A DNA stretch of 64,000 nucleotides, from positions 58,681-122,680 of the forward strand of contig JAJTTP010000037.1 of the NCBI GenBank assembly GCA_023313575.1, written 5' to 3'. Each line of letters begins with the position of its first letter. Within the stretch, counting starts at the first letter, position 1. Both the position numbers and the translations under genes were made by a program. Below, piece after piece: positions 47,709 to 60,165 of the stretch. This DNA is from Eutypella sp. D-1 (lineage: Eukaryota; Ascomycota; Sordariomycetes; Xylariales; Diatrypaceae). The notes beneath the pieces are model-generated. The model was not told where the DNA came from. It did no database searches and was given only the letters and a program-made list of their open reading frames with translations.

Positions 47709-49570
47709 TCACAGATTGACTCGGGAGATAGCTGGTACAAGCAAGCTGCTATCATATTGGCCCCCATACCAGACTCTGACCTCGCCGAAGCTATGCGATG
47801 GGCCTTTAAACTGCGTGAAGTTGTTCGGGTTGGTGAAGGTCGTTCCTTTTATTGCAAGACGCAAGCGTTCCCCAGAATTCCATATCGTGCTGCTTGGCCA
47901 CAGCTCAATGTCAACCTCTACCACGTCCCGCGGTTGGAGCCAAAGGCGCTTACGATGGAAGTGGACAGGCCGCTCAGGCGTGCTCTTCGCCTCATCCAGC
48001 TCCCTATGGGACGCACGTATCCAGCCAAACGTCGCGGAAGCCTCTAGCTGCTGTGTTGAATGGTAGAAACGGACTTCTCTCCCTTGGTTGTCGAGCTTCT
48101 GCACAGCCACAAATAGATCCACGTCGGGGAACTGCATGGCTTGGACAAAAAGCTTGACGGATGAAAACCCAGAGATCTCGGTTCTCTCCTTGAATTCATG
48201 ATCGAAGAACACCACAGAATCATGATGGTGGGCTTGAAAAGCTACGAACTCGGGAGGTTGAGCGCCTCGTTGGTGGCTTGACAATGCAGATCCCGAGTTT
48301 AGCAAGTATCTTGTGTGTGTTGCCACTGGAGGGAAGTCGGATAGAGCACGCCGGAAGCTTTCCGTAGCCGAGGTGCGGACGTCAAACTCTACCTTAGGCC
48401 ACTTGTCGACGTTGTTGGGGACGCCTTTCAGGTATCTTTCCCAGAAATGAAGCTGCTTCTCGATGTTCTCTTGCTTGTAAAACTCGCTCCACTCACGGCC
48501 GCCCTGCCGACCATGTTAGCTGATGACTTAACACTAGCATTGTATAATGAAGCATAACATACGTGAACTAGGAGGTACTTATCCTGGGAAGAGAAACCTT
48601 TCCAAGCTTCGATTGTGCCACGTAGATGTAAGCCCAGAGACGACCAGCCTGTTACCGAAAATGCGGGCACTTGAATATCCTCCCAGTTCACAACCTTAGA
48701 TCGCCAGTATTCGTCGAAAAGAGGGTGCTCAATGGAAGCAACAGCGTGATCCTCGCTCACTGCAAGCCCGTTTCCGGTCATGTTCATCCAAAAGTGTTGA
48801 AAGGGAACGTTCGGGATGCCTCCGGGGCAGTTTACCTCACGGTAAATGTCAGCTATGCCTTCCCATACCATGATAGCTTTCAAGTGCGGAGGCCGCAAGA
48901 CGGCCGTCTGGTAAGCTGACATTGCAAAGTACGACACACCACCTCCCCAACCGACGTTGCCGTTACACCTAAATCAGTCGTCAAGCCAAGCTCATAATGA
49001 TAGATTGAATGCTCTGATGTACCATGGTCGCTGGGCAAGCCACTCAACTATGTCGTATCCATCCCTCCCTTCCTCCGGTGACAGGTAGCTGGCCTCCCCT
49101 TCCGACCACCAAGTCCCTCGGGGGTCAACCACCAGAAAAGAGAAACCCCATTTTCCGCACCACGGCAGTGGATCAGGAAGTTCCCATTTCGTATGCTCGC
49201 TCAACTTGCTGAAATCGACATCCATGTTCTGGAATCTCTGCCTTGGCACAGCGCCATGTTTTCCGAATGGCGCGAATAGGACAATAGCTGGAACTTTGAC
49301 CTCCTCCGACGAGGGTCGATACACATCGGCGTACAACGTAGTGCCGTCACGCACTTTGATAGTTACGTCCTTCTCGAAGATCACCTCCCCCTCTCCAAGC
49401 GTTGTGGTCTCGCTCTTCAAGGGAGGTGCGGGCTGAAGCGGCGGTAAGACCTATCAATTGCCGCTTAGAAAATTGATCACTATGATTAGGGGTCGTTGTG
49501 GGGTTCCAACCTCCTGAGGGTGAACTGCACCGCGGTAGTGCGGACCCAGATCTTTGGTGTATACGCTCAT
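47709..49570 (-). CDS. CocE/NonD-type serine hydrolase (X-Pro dipeptidyl-peptidase S15 family)
   Basis: Four exons (49570-49511, 49450-49023, 48968-48563, 48503-47709) give 562 residues. The first exon is MSVYTKDLGPHYRGAVHPQE. Exon 2 has VTIKVRDGTTLYADVYRP and FLVVDPRGTWWSEGEASYL, the opening of an alpha/beta hydrolase of the CocE type. The nucleophile region is GNVGWGGGVSYFAMSAYQ, with Ser175 the likely nucleophile. The C-terminal half is the jelly-roll domain (SGFSSVKLFVQAMQFPDVDL, EVDIELWPSSTIWNSGERLR). Family members hydrolyse acyl esters or N-terminal X-Pro dipeptides, and fungal ones are often annotated only as acyl esterases. There is no signal peptide. The exon 1 donor is a weak GTTGGA, but it gives the conserved frame. 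Confidence 0.88.
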
Positions 49571-49982
49571 GGTGGCAATTTCGGGCACGGTGTGTCCGGA
49601 TTTAGATGTCAGACAAGCATGAGAACCGCGACGTATGAAAACAATTTAATATTATACTGTAATCGCTCACGGACTGACAGCTGAGCCTTTTGCAACAGTG
49701 CTGCATAGTACCTAATAGTACACACCAAGGCAACAACGCAATTGGCCCGATCAATTCATTCCGATTGGGCGACCATAGCGTCGACCCACACCCTTGAATA
49801 ACCCCACATCCCGAACATCCTCTCCGAAGATTCCATTCCGATACGTTAGCCCGAGCTGAACATAGTTTATCGGATTGATCATGTTGTCAATGAGTACCTA
49901 GCTATCGTACGAGAACACTCCTACTTCACGCATAATTTTGCCCACATAATTGATCTAGTTATCTCAATTTCAGATTGCGTTA

Positions 49983-52773
49983 ATGTTGAGTCAGGAACCC
50001 AGAATGAGGACTGTGAGGAAACGCACTCATCGAGCAGTTGTTGCCTGCGACTCTTGCAGGATGCGGAAGGTCAAGGTGCGTATCACGCCGTGTCCTATAC
50101 TATTTCCTTCCGAACTGACCGGGTGCGCCGCATTTAGTGTGATGGGATCACTCCCTGTTCTAGCTGCGTTCGTAAGCTTCTCCGCCATGCTCCGTACCTT
50201 CAACATGCGGCTAACAGGACCTGAACTTAGAGCATTGCTTTACATGTTCTTTCAAAATACCCCGGTCTGTGAAACGCAGCCATCGTGAAGTGACGCGTCG
50301 CTCGCATATTGCGCAGACTCTATTGTAAATAGGATCCAGGTTATCTGTTGTCTTCGCGTGAGGTCATTGACGCTAGGTATTAGGCTCACACCAGAAGTTA
50401 ATAGCAAGACGCCAGCCACCACATTACGGAGGGACCCCCATCCAGAGAGTGTGTTGCCATCACCGTCACTACACAGTGTGGGTGCTACATTAGAAGGTAG
50501 TCTAGCAGGGACACAAACACCAAGAGATTGCATCAGCCATGGCGTTGGTTCTGCCTGTACAACGGAGAAGATTCCAGAGGGGCTTGGGGAGATTAACGAG
50601 CACACCAGAGGCGCCGAATTCTACGGGTCAACGGGGACGTTCTACTTTCTCTCCAGGCTTCGATACCAGGCAAACCTACAAATGCGCAAAGATAAAGATC
50701 CTACTGTTGGGGTCACCCAGATTGGCGATACTGACGAGCCTTCCATAGTCAATCTCCTGCACAGCTCAGAGTACTCTATCGCTGATGAGAATAGCGAAAT
50801 TAGTCAGAATCACACGAGCCCGCAGGGAGCCCGAGGGCCTCTACCAATCCATCATAGAGCCTTTGGTAACACACACCTAGACACCAGTTACGGTCCTTCG
50901 GCTAAAGGGTTCGAAGTTGAACGCGAATGCGTAAGACTCTACTTTGAAAACTTACACTGCATTCATCCGATCCTGGACCCGTCGGCCTTCATCGGTCGTT
51001 GTGAAAATGTTGCTTGGAGATACGATGGATCCAGAGGGGAAAGTCCGCCACAGAAAGAGCGTGCTCGTTTCAGATGGATTGCGCTGCTGAACGCCGTCAT
51101 GGCGCTCGGGGCTATTACGGCCGGAGAGACTTCGATGCTCACGTGGAATAGTAGCGTCGAGCTTCTCAAGAGAGCCGAGCAAGATAATCCCACCAGCTCT
51201 GTTGCCTTATACCCTCCAATTCGATTTGCAAGGCTGTACTTCGAAAGGTCAAAATACTGCCTTGACGACATTTTTGAGTCTAGTTCATTCGAAACCGTTC
51301 AAACTCTTTTTCTTTTGGTCTGTAGTGATACCCTAACCGAAACATTTGAACATTCCAGCATTCCATAGAACCCGAAACTGACACACGGAATCACAGTCTG
51401 TCTTCTGCCAAAATGCACTCAAACCGCATAGCTGCTACCTGTATAGTGGAATGGCACTTAGGGCTGCTCTCGCTATGGGCATCCCAACTGACCTCCACGA
51501 GAATTCTGAAGAGAAGAGCTTGCTTTGGTGGTAAGATCTAAATCACGATATACCTAGGATTTCTACTTATGAGACTTAGGGCACTCTATTCCCATGAGAT
51601 GTATGGATGAGCTCAAGTATGTCATAGTCGCCGCTGACCAAGAGTGTAGTGAAATGTGCTCCTCGGCGGGCCGCCTGTCATTCCTAGGCGAGCCGAAGCA
51701 GTACAAGATCTGTTTACCTACACAGCGCGTAGGCAAACCGTTTACAACCGACGTTTGGCTACAGCCGCTAATGTGATGGTGAAGGAACACTCGAACCCAA
51801 CCACGCATCTTGTCAAGTGCATGGTGGACTTGGCACACATCCTCGTCAAAATATCGACGAATGTGAATAAGCCCGACGACGAAGTGAGCCTCCTGTATAA
51901 GTCTTCCATATCTTTAGAGTTAGAGGAGCAGCTTGTAGCCTGGAGATCGCGGCTTCCGCCTCACCTGGACTTCGACACCTCGTCTTTGGACGAAAGCGAG
52001 CTTATGACCAAGCAAAAAATAGTTCTGAAATTGCGTTAGTCGCCTATTCCCGTTATTTAGTGACCAAAGAAGGCTTCTTTAATGCGTATTAATAGGTTTT
52101 TTAAATTCCAAGATCTTGATGCACCGCCCATTCCTCATCAGACAGTCGGAAGAGCCAAATCGGGAAAGCTTCCATCATCGAATTCAGTCGTGTATCGAAG
52201 CAGCGAATGAAACGGTCTGTTTCATGCATGCTATGTACACCAACCGCCCATTTTTTAGAACGTGGTAAGTCAATAACACCACACCCTCTCCGTCTTGTTC
52301 CACTATTTCTTATCGCGAGTTTTAGGTGGTACAATTGTACTTACGTTCTGGACGCTACCATGGTACTCCTCTACGTCGCTCTCGCAAATATATCGCCCAT
52401 CCCTGTCGAGAAGGTCTTCGACTGTGTTGGGAAAAGTCTGGAGATATTCTCCGCAATGGGTGCACTCGCAGTTGCGCGACGATGTAAGGAGGTAACTGCC
52501 GAGGTGCTGGGAATCGCCAAACAGCTACACTCGCAAATACACGAACGAGCGGACCAAGGCACTTGTGCACACCCGCTTCCATATACTGATCACCAGGCAT
52601 CCTGGGGACATCTTATTAACTCGGCGTCGGGGACAGTGATTCGTGAAGAAGGCTCTAATGACCCAACTGATCCGCAGGAGCTGTTCGCGAATCTCATCGA
52701 TACTGATTTAGTTGCCAATTTTCTTGATTTTGATCACTGGAATGCTTGGTCTGGGTGGGAATACCAGCGCTAG
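49983..52773 (+). pseudogene. Zn2Cys6 transcription factor with an apparent frameshift
   Basis: Deduced exons: 49983-50075, 50138-50171, 50231-50324, 50405-51317, 51397-51530, 51580-51600, 51650-52034, 52096-52264, 52326-52773. The zinc cluster is complete across exons 1-3: Cys22, 25, 32, 38, 41 and 48. The middle homology region follows (EVERECVRLYFENLHCIHPI, FETVQTLFLL, YLYSGMALRAALAMGIPTDL, RILMHRPFL-like LMHRPFLIRQSEEPN). Exon 7 is one base short: reading forward gives GKPFTTDVWLQPLM and a stop, while the C-terminal half (NVMVKEHSNPTTHLVKCMVD) is in another frame. The phases of the flanking introns also demand one more base. Without repair by an unseen intron the protein would end near 51775. 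It is next to, and divergent from, the CocE-like gene. The fourth intron uses a weak GTCTGT donor. Confidence 0.75.
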
Positions 52774-53165
52774 CTGATGTATTCATCAAGTATACTATTG
52801 CAATCTATAGTTTCCAATTGGCACTCAAGGTGGTCATTTAGTCCGACCTAAAAGCTTCCGCGCCACTTAGGCGTCGTTTCCCTTCCATAATCAGTACAGC
52901 AACAGGTCCCTATCACAGATACATTACAGCATGTAGCAATTTGGCTGTCGTCTCAATTATAGCAATTGTTGAAGACTTCAATGTAGTACAATCATTGTAA
53001 GAATAGAAGTTCACCCTTCCACGGGAGTATTAAAATGCTTCCACACAATTTTGGGCCAAGACAGTGTGTGGATCATCTAATTGGATCGTCGGCTGTTAAA
53101 CTTCAGGTCACGTTTAAAGACGCCGAAAAAATATATGGTATATATGTTATTACTGTCTCCATTTA
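52774..53165. other. Intergenic between convergent genes
   Basis: About 0.4 kb separating the Zn2Cys6 gene and the 3' end of the interrupted small gene. Nothing else seen. Confidence 0.5.
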
Positions 53166-53539
53166 TCATGCGTCTAAGAGCCGTGGCACCCTCTCTATGA
53201 GATACTCTACGATGGCATCGGGGCCCCTCTCAACCTGGAGTCCCGTTGGAATGGCATGGGTTTTTATGTCAGGGACCACTGAGCGAGCCGAAGTTTGAAT
53301 GTCCCGAGCCTCGTCGGATGTCCACATGGAAGCAGAAATCTACGGTTATGGACGGTTAGAGATTCTGGGGGGCGTAGAAGCAGGGAAGGCCGGCCAAGCA
53401 CTTACTAGTACATTAGGCTTATGCGCCATGACCTTGCCTGCCACCTCCTCGATGCCTAGCCGGAGCATGTCAGTGACGTATTATTTCCTCATGCTCATGT
53501 TATGCCACAGGATGCGCACTCACTGCGACAGTTAGCTAC
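53166..53539 (-). pseudogene. 3' part of a small conserved fungal gene split by a retrotransposon
   Basis: Minus-strand coding resumes directly at the target duplication (53539) with the last 16 bases of exon 1 (ending 53524). After a 68-base GT-AG intron comes exon 2, 53455-53406 (IEEVAGKVMAHKPNVL), then after a second intron exon 3, 53339-53166 (ISASMWTSDEARDIQ, IKTHAIPTGLQVERGPDAIV, LIERVPRLLDA, stop). With the 5' fragment at 60287-60166 the total coding length is 357 bases, an exact multiple of three, for 118 residues, counting the duplicated GCTAC once. Both introns have good donors (GTGAGT, GTAAGT). I do not recognise a named family, although the sequence looks like a compact soluble alpha/beta protein. 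The exons show no RIP damage. Confidence 0.8.
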
Positions 53540-53746
53540 TGTTGGTAGGTACGTACGTAAAGGAAAGAGATAACAATAACAATAAAGGAAAGGTGGTGAG
53601 ACTGGTGTGGTATTCTGGTCTAAGGTCTATCTATCTATCTAAGAGGGATACGGGCGAAGCCCGTATCCTTATATAAACGGGAGATAGGTACATAATTACA
53701 TCCTACTGGTATATAGGTCTATACCAATAACTAATAATAACCAATA
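53540..53746 (-). repeat. Left (3') LTR, 207 bp
   Basis: Aligns over its full length with 59959-60165. The first about 150 bases are unmutated and only the inner end is changed (CCAATA instead of CCAACA, plus other C-to-T changes). Contains a hairpin with 10-base arms GGATACGGGC and GCCCGTATCC around GAA (53646-53668). Confidence 0.92.
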
Positions 53747-54163
53747 TTTACTTTATTTTCTTTTCGTAATTAAATAATTACAAAATGTTATAAATAAATA
53801 AATAATTAAATAATAAATATTAATAATATTACTCCCGTTTCACCTATCCTTTTAATTTTAAAATAATCTGGTTATTTTCGATAAACGTTTTTATAACTTT
53901 ATTAAAGGTGGCTTTCGTTATAACATCGGCAGGATTATAAATATTATAAATTTATTAAATATTATCAATTTCCTTATTTTTATATAACTGTTATAACGTT
54001 ATTAAATCGATTATTAATTTTTTCTTATTAATATTATTTATTTATATTAAGTATTAATATATAAAATTAATAAAGCGTAAAAAAATAATAATCGGGTTAA
54101 AATAATATTTAGCATATAATAAATAACATAGCCTATATTAAACCCTTAAACCATATTATATAT

Positions 54164-54349
54164 CTCGTTAATTAAAACGTTACGGGTAATACGTTTATAT
54201 TTAATAAACGATTAATAAATAATATTACCTTTAACGTTAAACTTATTATCGTATTTTAATTTTTTATTACTTAAAATAATAATATAACCGATTTATAAAT
54301 TTATATTTTTATTATTAATAAATAAATTATCGACGAAAATATATAATTT
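54164..54349 (-). pseudogene. Decayed copia RNase H segment
   Basis: Read on the minus strand with stops ignored, the frame gives VDNLFINNKNINL, IGYIIILSNKK, GNIIY, a stop in place of Trp, then SFIKYKRITRNVLINE. This follows the copia RNase H pattern V-D-x-x-F-x-N-N-x-D-x-x-x-Q-I-G-Y-I-I-x-L, N-I-I-H-W-S-S and K-R-x-T-R-S-V-L-A-S-E, with changes explained by G-to-A and C-to-T. It fixes the superfamily and the orientation. Confidence 0.8.
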
Positions 54350-57300
54350 TAACTTAATAAGGTTTAACTCGATATAATTAAACCTGTAATCCTTATTATC
54401 CATTTGCTATTTAATTTTAGCATTTAATATTTTAACTTTTTTAAGGCCGGGCTCGATATATTATGCCGCCGTAAAATAATTAAATACGGCTTTTAATTAA
54501 TAAATTAAAAAAATATAAACTCCCCGTGCTTATTATTTAACGTATTTTTTTATTAACTTTAAAAAAGGTACTTTTATATTTAAAAATTCCAACTTTTTAA
54601 CTTATTTTTTTTATATAACAAATATTTTATATTCGTAAACGATAATTCGTAAACCGTTAAAACTTTCGGTTAACCCGTTTTTTATTATTTTTTAAGGTCG
54701 TATTTTAATTTTTACCTCGGTAAATGCCTTATTTTTTAATATTAAAAAATTTATAATGCCGATATTAAACATATTATCCGTTTAAAATTTTATAATCCCG
54801 AATAATTCCGAGTTTAATATTAATAAATAAAGGTTAAATATTAATAGCTTTATATATAATTCCTGTTAATAATGTTTTAAATAAGTTTTAAACTAATAAA
54901 TACCTAATTTTATAAAGCCGTATAATAATTTAACGATACGTAATAACGTCCTTTCGGGGTATTTTTTTTTTAATTTAATAAGTAGTTATATAAAGATAAT
55001 ACGTTATATCGGTATTTTAAACTGGGTATAAGTTATAATAATATTTCGTATTATAATTTTTATTCTTTTAAATCGTAAAATAAAAACAATTATTAAAATA
55101 AGGCGTTAATTAGTTTATTAAATAATAAATACATAAATTATAATAAAAGTTTTATTAAAATTTCCGTAACTTTAAACGATTAAACGTGATTTTTTATATA
55201 ATAATAAAATGTTTTTCCTTTTTATTTCGCGAATTATTTTTAATTTAAAAATTATCGTTCCTTAATATATAACGGCGTTATATATTTTAAGTTGTAAAAT
55301 GCCTTTTTTAAATAAAGCGTTTAATTCCTTAAGGTTAAAAGCCTTAAATGGCTTACCGGGCGTTATAATTTTACCATTTACCTTTAGCTTAATAATAAAT
55401 ATTTTATCGTTTTTTTCCTTAATATTAACGTATTAAAAATTTATTTGCATCGTTTTAACTTTTTCGACGATAATAATTTTTAATTCTTTTTAAATAAAGG
55501 CTTTTTTTAATTAAGTATAAAGTTTAACGTATAAGTTTCAGAAAGTTATTATACCTTTTATTACTTTTAAATTTACCGTTACGTTTTTATTAATAACCGT
55601 AATAACCTTAAAAAATCCTTTTTATCTTTTTTTTTTTTTATATATAAATACTTTATTACTTAATAGGAAAGATTTTAAAAAAGTTTTTTATATATTCGGG
55701 CCATTCCTAATATTTAACGCATTTTAAACCGATCTTTATGCCTTAATCTTTTTAACCTCCGTTATAACTTTTTATACCGCCTAAGCTTTTTAAATTTATA
55801 TAAAAATAAGCCCCGAAAATTAATAAAATAAAAATAAAACCGTTAAAATTAATTATATGGTTAATTACTTTTATTATTATTTATAATCGTAATAATTTTA
55901 ATTTAATATTTCCGAATTCCTTAATAATAATTTTATAAACTTTACGAATAAAATTATAATATTTTTCCACCTTATTGATAAATTAATATATTTTTATTAA
56001 CACTTAATAACAGGTAATCCCGATAAAACGTGCCTTATTACGGAATTCGGTATTATCGAAATTCGTACCGGCGTCGTAAATAATAATATCCGGGGGTTTT
56101 AAATATATATCGATTTAATATTCTTTAAATATATCCTATATCTTTTTAATTAATATATTCCTTATAAAACGTATTACTTAAAATCTTATAACTATATCGA
56201 CGATATAAAAAACTGGTTTCCCGTTTAAATATATTATATTAATAATTATTTTAAAATTAAAATCGACCTTTAAATCCTTAAAGCTAAATTTAAACCTTTA
56301 AAATGCTTTACTTTTAACTTAATAATAATGGCAAAACTTATTAATTTTTTTAAAAATATCGATCTTAATATTATATCTTATTTTATTTAAAAAGTTATAT
56401 AACTTATTTACGGATAAATGGTTAAAACGTATATAAATCTTACGTAACTTTATTTCGGTAAAATAAATAACGTTATCGAAATTAAACCACGGGTGCCCCT
56501 ATTTCTGAATAACGCTTATTATTATACCGTTTTTAATAATTAATTAATTAATAACGTTATTAAAATATATGCTTAATTAATTTATATCCTTAATTAATAA
56601 TAAAAATAAGGTATTTATTTTTATTATATAAAAATTAATTTAACCGAATAGTATAATAATAAAAATTATACCGAAAAATTTAATAAAAAGACCGTTTCCG
56701 AAACGGATATTAGCTTTTTTTACCCGGTTTTTATTTATTTTTAATTATTAATTAAGGTGTTCCTTTATTAAAATAAGATATTGTTTTTTTCCTGTAATAA
56801 ATACTTTAACGGCTCCCGTATTTAGCATAATTTTTTAAAAAACGTTTCTGTTATATCTGTTTAATACGAATATAATATCGTTTATATCCTTTATTTTTAT
56901 ATTTATTAAAAAAGGGTTAACTCGATATTAAAATGCCTGGTTAAATAAATAAACGGCCGTAAGGTATTAACCATTATCCGAATAATTAAAATGCTCCGTA
57001 ATATCTTTTTCGTTAAGTTCCGGGGTAAATTTATTTTTTTCGTATTTAATAAGAAAAACGGCATAACTGGCACGGTAAAATATTTTTTTAACCTTTTATT
57101 AAACCTTTACCTTTTTATGTTCCCGTTTTAAATATTTAATAAATTAGCACCTTTTTTTTATATATATCCAGCATTTACGGTTTTATTATTTATTAATTTT
57201 CTGTTTTTAATAATATTTCCTGCCTTTATCGTTCCGGTAATATTTACGGTTTATATAAAATATATCGTTATCGTTATTATTATCGTTATCGTCCTCGGTA

Positions 57301-58409
57301 GCTATATATTAAGCTGCTTTTTTTATAACCTTATAAATATTAATAAAAACATATAATTTATTTATTAAGTTTTTAAAACGGGTAATAAATTCGAAAAAGG
57401 CATATTAAAGTTAAGGGATAATACGGTAAGTTTAATATATAACGGAGATTAACTGTTATTTTTTTCGAAAATCGGGTTTTAAAACCTTTTAATATAAAAA
57501 GAATTTATTAAGCATAATTTAAAATATTTTTAAGTTATTTTTATTAACGTTTTTAACCTTAATATTAAAAAAAATCGTAAAAATTTAATTATAATAATAT
57601 TAAATCTTATTTTATTCGGTATTAAAATAACGTTTTATAACAAAATATATTTTGGTAAACGTTAAGTAATAAAAAATATTATGGAAAAAATATAATATTA
57701 CATATCCCGAAAAAATAATTAAAAATATAACATAAAACTGCGTTTATTAAATACCGTTAATATAATATACGTTAAAAAAAAACGGAATTTATTTTTTAAA
57801 ATATTATAAACTTTTCCCGTATAATTATTTTCCTTATTTTAAACCTTTTTAAATTATTTTATAATAATCGATAAATATAATTTATTTAAAACATTTATTA
57901 ACGGGATTATATAATAAATTTATTTTTATTAATTATTAATAAGTATAAATATCCGTTTTAATAATAAATTAAATCCCGGGGTAAGCTTAAATACCGTTTA
58001 AAAAAAAGAATCGTAATTTTTTAAGGTTTTTACAGGCCCCGGTCCTTTATTTAAAGTAATTGGCGGGGGAAAAGGAAAAAAAGGTAACGTTAAAGGTTAA
58101 TATTTTTTAAACTATTTAAATCTTATAACATACGGGTTAATTTAAATTTTTAAAAAAGGAACGGTCCGGTTATCCCTTTTTATCGTTAAATAAAGCTATT
58201 TAAAAGGTTATTAATTATATACGGGCTAAAACGGGTAACCCGGGTAATAAGTAATAAAAAAAGGATAATTAAAATATACCGGGTAGCCCGGAAAAAAAAA
58301 GTATTAATATAACTGCTTTATATTACCGAAAAATGGTTAAATATTAACGGGGAAAAGTTAAATAATAACGGTAAAGCAAATGCTAATAAAAGGTTAAATG
58401 CCGGTAAAA

Positions 58410-58824
58410 TGTTATGGCCTGACTAGGCCAAGTGGGGGCTGGTAACCCTATTCGTTAGCGGTACTGCCGGAAGAATAAAGACGTAAGCCAGCCACACTTA
58501 ATAAGCCATAAAAAAAGCCACACATGGATCCGTTATAATCTATGGATCTAAAGGTATTAATTAAATCCGTTACGATCTAAGGATTTAATATAATTACATA
58601 TTCCAATATTAAAAATAAAGGATATAAATAATATATAGTTACGTTTATTACTTTTTTCTTAAATAATTTTTAAGCTTATTAATTTATAATATAACTTAAT
58701 TACTTAAAACACTTTTTTTTTTATTATTACTAAACGTGATTACTTATTACTTAAAACCTTTAACACTCCTATTAACATAAATCCCTCGATTGGACTAATA
58801 ATTAGGAATAAACCAGCCGTCACA
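58410..58824. mobile_element. Nested 415-bp insertion, probable solo LTR
   Basis: It begins TGTTATGGCCTGACTAGGCC, ends CCAGCCGTCACA, and is flanked by TAAAA on both sides (58405-58409 and 58825-58829). The TG...CA ends and 5-base duplication fit a solo LTR. Its first 190 bases are GC-containing and keep CpA and TpG, in sharp contrast to the RIP-mutated surroundings. It includes the palindrome TGGCCT-GACT-AGGCCA. No coding frame. The duplication is AT-rich, so chance is possible. Confidence 0.6.
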
Positions 58825-59958
58825 TAAAAAAGGAATATATTTATTTTAACGGTAAAAAGTTAATTAATACCGTTAATATGTTACGTAATACTTAAGGCTT
58901 AAGTTAAGGTTTTCCGGTTAGTTACGGTTAATATTTAAAGGCAAAGTTAACCGGGGTTATTTATTAAGGCGTAAAAAAATAAAAAAAAGGTTAACCGGGG
59001 GGAAAAAACTGGCGTACAGTTATAAGAAAAAAGTTAATAAGGGTTATTAATTTTAGCATAACCTATACCGCCAAAGTTTTTAATTATTATTAAAATTCGC
59101 CGGGCGGCTTTACGGATATTTTAAACCGTAAATTAAAATAAATAAATTAATCTTTATTTCGTGTTATAAATCGAAACCTTTTATATTAAAACGTTAAATT
59201 ATCGGCTTTTTATTAATTTAAATTTTTTAAAATTTTATACCGGAAATTTAAATTATATAATAAAGTTAATTAATATTGTTACGAAATTAGCATTATATTT
59301 TTTAATATATATACCTTTTTATATTAATTCGGTTTTTAATATAAACCGAAACGCTTTTAATATAACTTTAAAATTTGTTTTTATAAATTTTTAAAAATAG
59401 TTTTAATACTGTTCGAAAGTTTTTTTAATTATCCGGCTAATTTTTAACTTATTATTAATTTTTTCGAAATTATTAATAATTAATAACGTTTACGTTACTT
59501 TTTAAAAGTTAATAATTTATATTAAGTCGAATTTCGTTTAAATTATAACTATAAAATTAAAAAATAAAATAAATAAAGTAATCTATTTTTATAAATAATT
59601 AAAAAATTATAATAACGTATTTTTAATTTTTTTTATTTCCTTTTACGTTAATATTTATTAAAAAGCTTTAATATAAGGTCGTTTTTTAATAACCTTTAAG
59701 CTTTTAGCCTGTTATTAATTATCCGATATAATAAATAATAAAAATAACTTTAATGATAATATTAATAAAAGTAAAAAAAGGGTATTATATAATAATATAG
59801 GTTAAAATAAGTTATTACTTATTATAAGGATAGGCAAAACGTAACGGTTATAAAAATCTGTTAATAATATTAACGCGATAAAATCTTTAGGTTATTGCGA
59901 TAATAATTTTTTTAACTTTATTAATTTATATTATTAATTATTTAATAATATTAATTAA

Positions 59959-60165
59959 TGTTAATAAATACGTACGTAAAGGAAAAAGATAATAATAATA
60001 ATAAAAGAAAAGTGGTAAAATTGGTATGGTATTCTGGTTTAAGGTCTATCTATCTATCTAAGAGGGATACGGGCGAAGCCCGTATCCTTATATAAACGGG
60101 AGATAGGTACATAGTTACATCCTACTGGTATGTGGGTCCATACCAGTGACCAATAACAACCAACA
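59959..60165 (-). repeat. Right (5') LTR, 207 bp
   Basis: Full-length match to 53540-53746. Its inner, left end is mutated G-to-A (TGTTAATAAATACG versus TGTTGGTAGGTACG) and its outer, right end is clean, ending CCAACA. The same hairpin occurs at 60065-60087. Confidence 0.92.

Larger units (their letters stand above)
53540..60165 (-). mobile_element. Ty1/copia LTR retrotransposon, RIP-destroyed
   Basis: A full-length element of 6626 bases. It has two 207-base LTRs beginning TGTTGG (TGTTAA in the mutated copy) and ending CCAACA (CCAATA in the mutated copy), flanked by a perfect 5-base duplication GCTAC at 53535-53539 and 60166-60170. The interior is extremely AT-rich. CpA and TpG are almost absent while CpG remains common, the signature of RIP. 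Both strands are dense with stops and no frame longer than 60 codons survives. Decayed RNase H sequence (54164-54349) shows that the element is on the minus strand, so the right LTR is the 5' one. That position, about 0.6 kb from the 3' LTR, fits the copia gene order. Mutation fades inside the LTRs: their outer parts are nearly clean. The element carries a nested 415-base insertion at 58410-58824. Confidence 0.93.

Noticed and set aside
53747..59958. AT-rich stretch considered as centromere or inserted mitochondrial DNA
   Set aside because: Exact LTRs, target duplication, CpA depletion with CpG retention and copia RNase H traces explain it as a RIP-mutated retrotransposon.
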